Shown piece after piece: positions 5,841 through 5,886 of a stretch of DNA of 5,886 nucleotides (the first letter of the stretch is position 1; every line of letters begins with the position of its first letter). Both the position numbers and the translations under genes were made by a program. The stretch comes from Treponema sp. Its GTDB lineage: Bacteria; Spirochaetota; Spirochaetia; Treponematales; UBA12059. The notes beneath the pieces were generated by a model. That model searched no databases. It saw only the letters and a program-made list of their open reading frames with translations, and had not been told where the DNA came from. The stretch covers positions 1-5,886 of the forward strand of contig JAAYUR010000096.1 in the NCBI GenBank assembly GCA_012517645.1, read 5' to 3'.

Positions 5841-5886
5841 ATTAAACATGTTTCTCATGATGAAATAGTATACAGTATTCCAAGAA
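5841..5886 (-). promoter_or_regulatory. AT-rich promoter region of the STAS gene, with palindrome AAACATGTTT
   Basis: Composition changes sharply from GC-rich to AT-rich from 5841 to the window end. On the minus strand TATACT (5872-5867) fits a -10 box; its -35 would fall just beyond the window edge, so the promoter is only half visible. The predicted start near 5860 would give a leader of about 60 nt. A perfect 10-bp palindrome AAACATGTTT (5844-5853) lies just downstream of that start. ATACT occurs twice, 7 bp apart, on the minus strand. Confidence 0.4.

Noticed and set aside
1..5886. A mobile element, defence island or CRISPR array
   Set aside because: No transposase, integrase, nuclease, regularly spaced repeats or terminal repeats are visible; the genes are sensory or redox types with uniform base composition.

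Overview
This is a GC-rich bacterial stretch holding five protein genes: one cut off by the left edge and four complete. All intergenic gaps are short (about 90-140 bp). I see no rRNA, tRNA, transposase, phage gene, CRISPR array or integrase. The organism is inferred, not proven. The STAS protein near the right end closely matches my memory of spirochaete anti-sigma-factor antagonists, and the CBS-ACT protein also fits a GC-rich environmental spirochaete; another Gram-negative lineage cannot be excluded. A periplasm-facing thioredoxin-like/DsbD-type membrane protein fits a cell with an outer membrane.

Layout. Positions 2-727 (+) hold the C-terminal part of a kelch-type beta-propeller. It converges on a large minus-strand cyclic-di-GMP protein at 837-3119 (PAS-PAS-GGDEF-EAL). 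Upstream of that on the same strand is a signal-peptide/thioredoxin-like/six-helix DsbD(CcdA)-type redox protein at 3260-4396. It is divergent from a CBS-CBS-ACT regulator at 4506-5162 (+), which converges on a STAS-plus-zinc-ribbon protein at 5257-5799 (-). The two convergent junctions (728-836 and 5163-5256) each carry a strong hairpin without a U-tract. The divergent junction (4397-4505) and the two upstream regions at 3120-3259 and 5800-5886 carry promoter-like hexamers and clear inverted repeats.

How the genes fit together. Three are signal-handling proteins acting by different means: second-messenger turnover, probable adenine-nucleotide or amino-acid sensing, and partner switching. One is a periplasmic thiol-redox exporter. 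Orientations alternate, so this is not one operon. The only same-strand pair is the redox gene and the c-di-GMP gene, and the latter appears to have its own promoter with a consensus TTGACA box. I found no convincing new multi-gene system. The points most worth attention are the unusual domain order of the redox protein, the zinc ribbon fused to the STAS domain, and several operator-like palindromes at gene starts.
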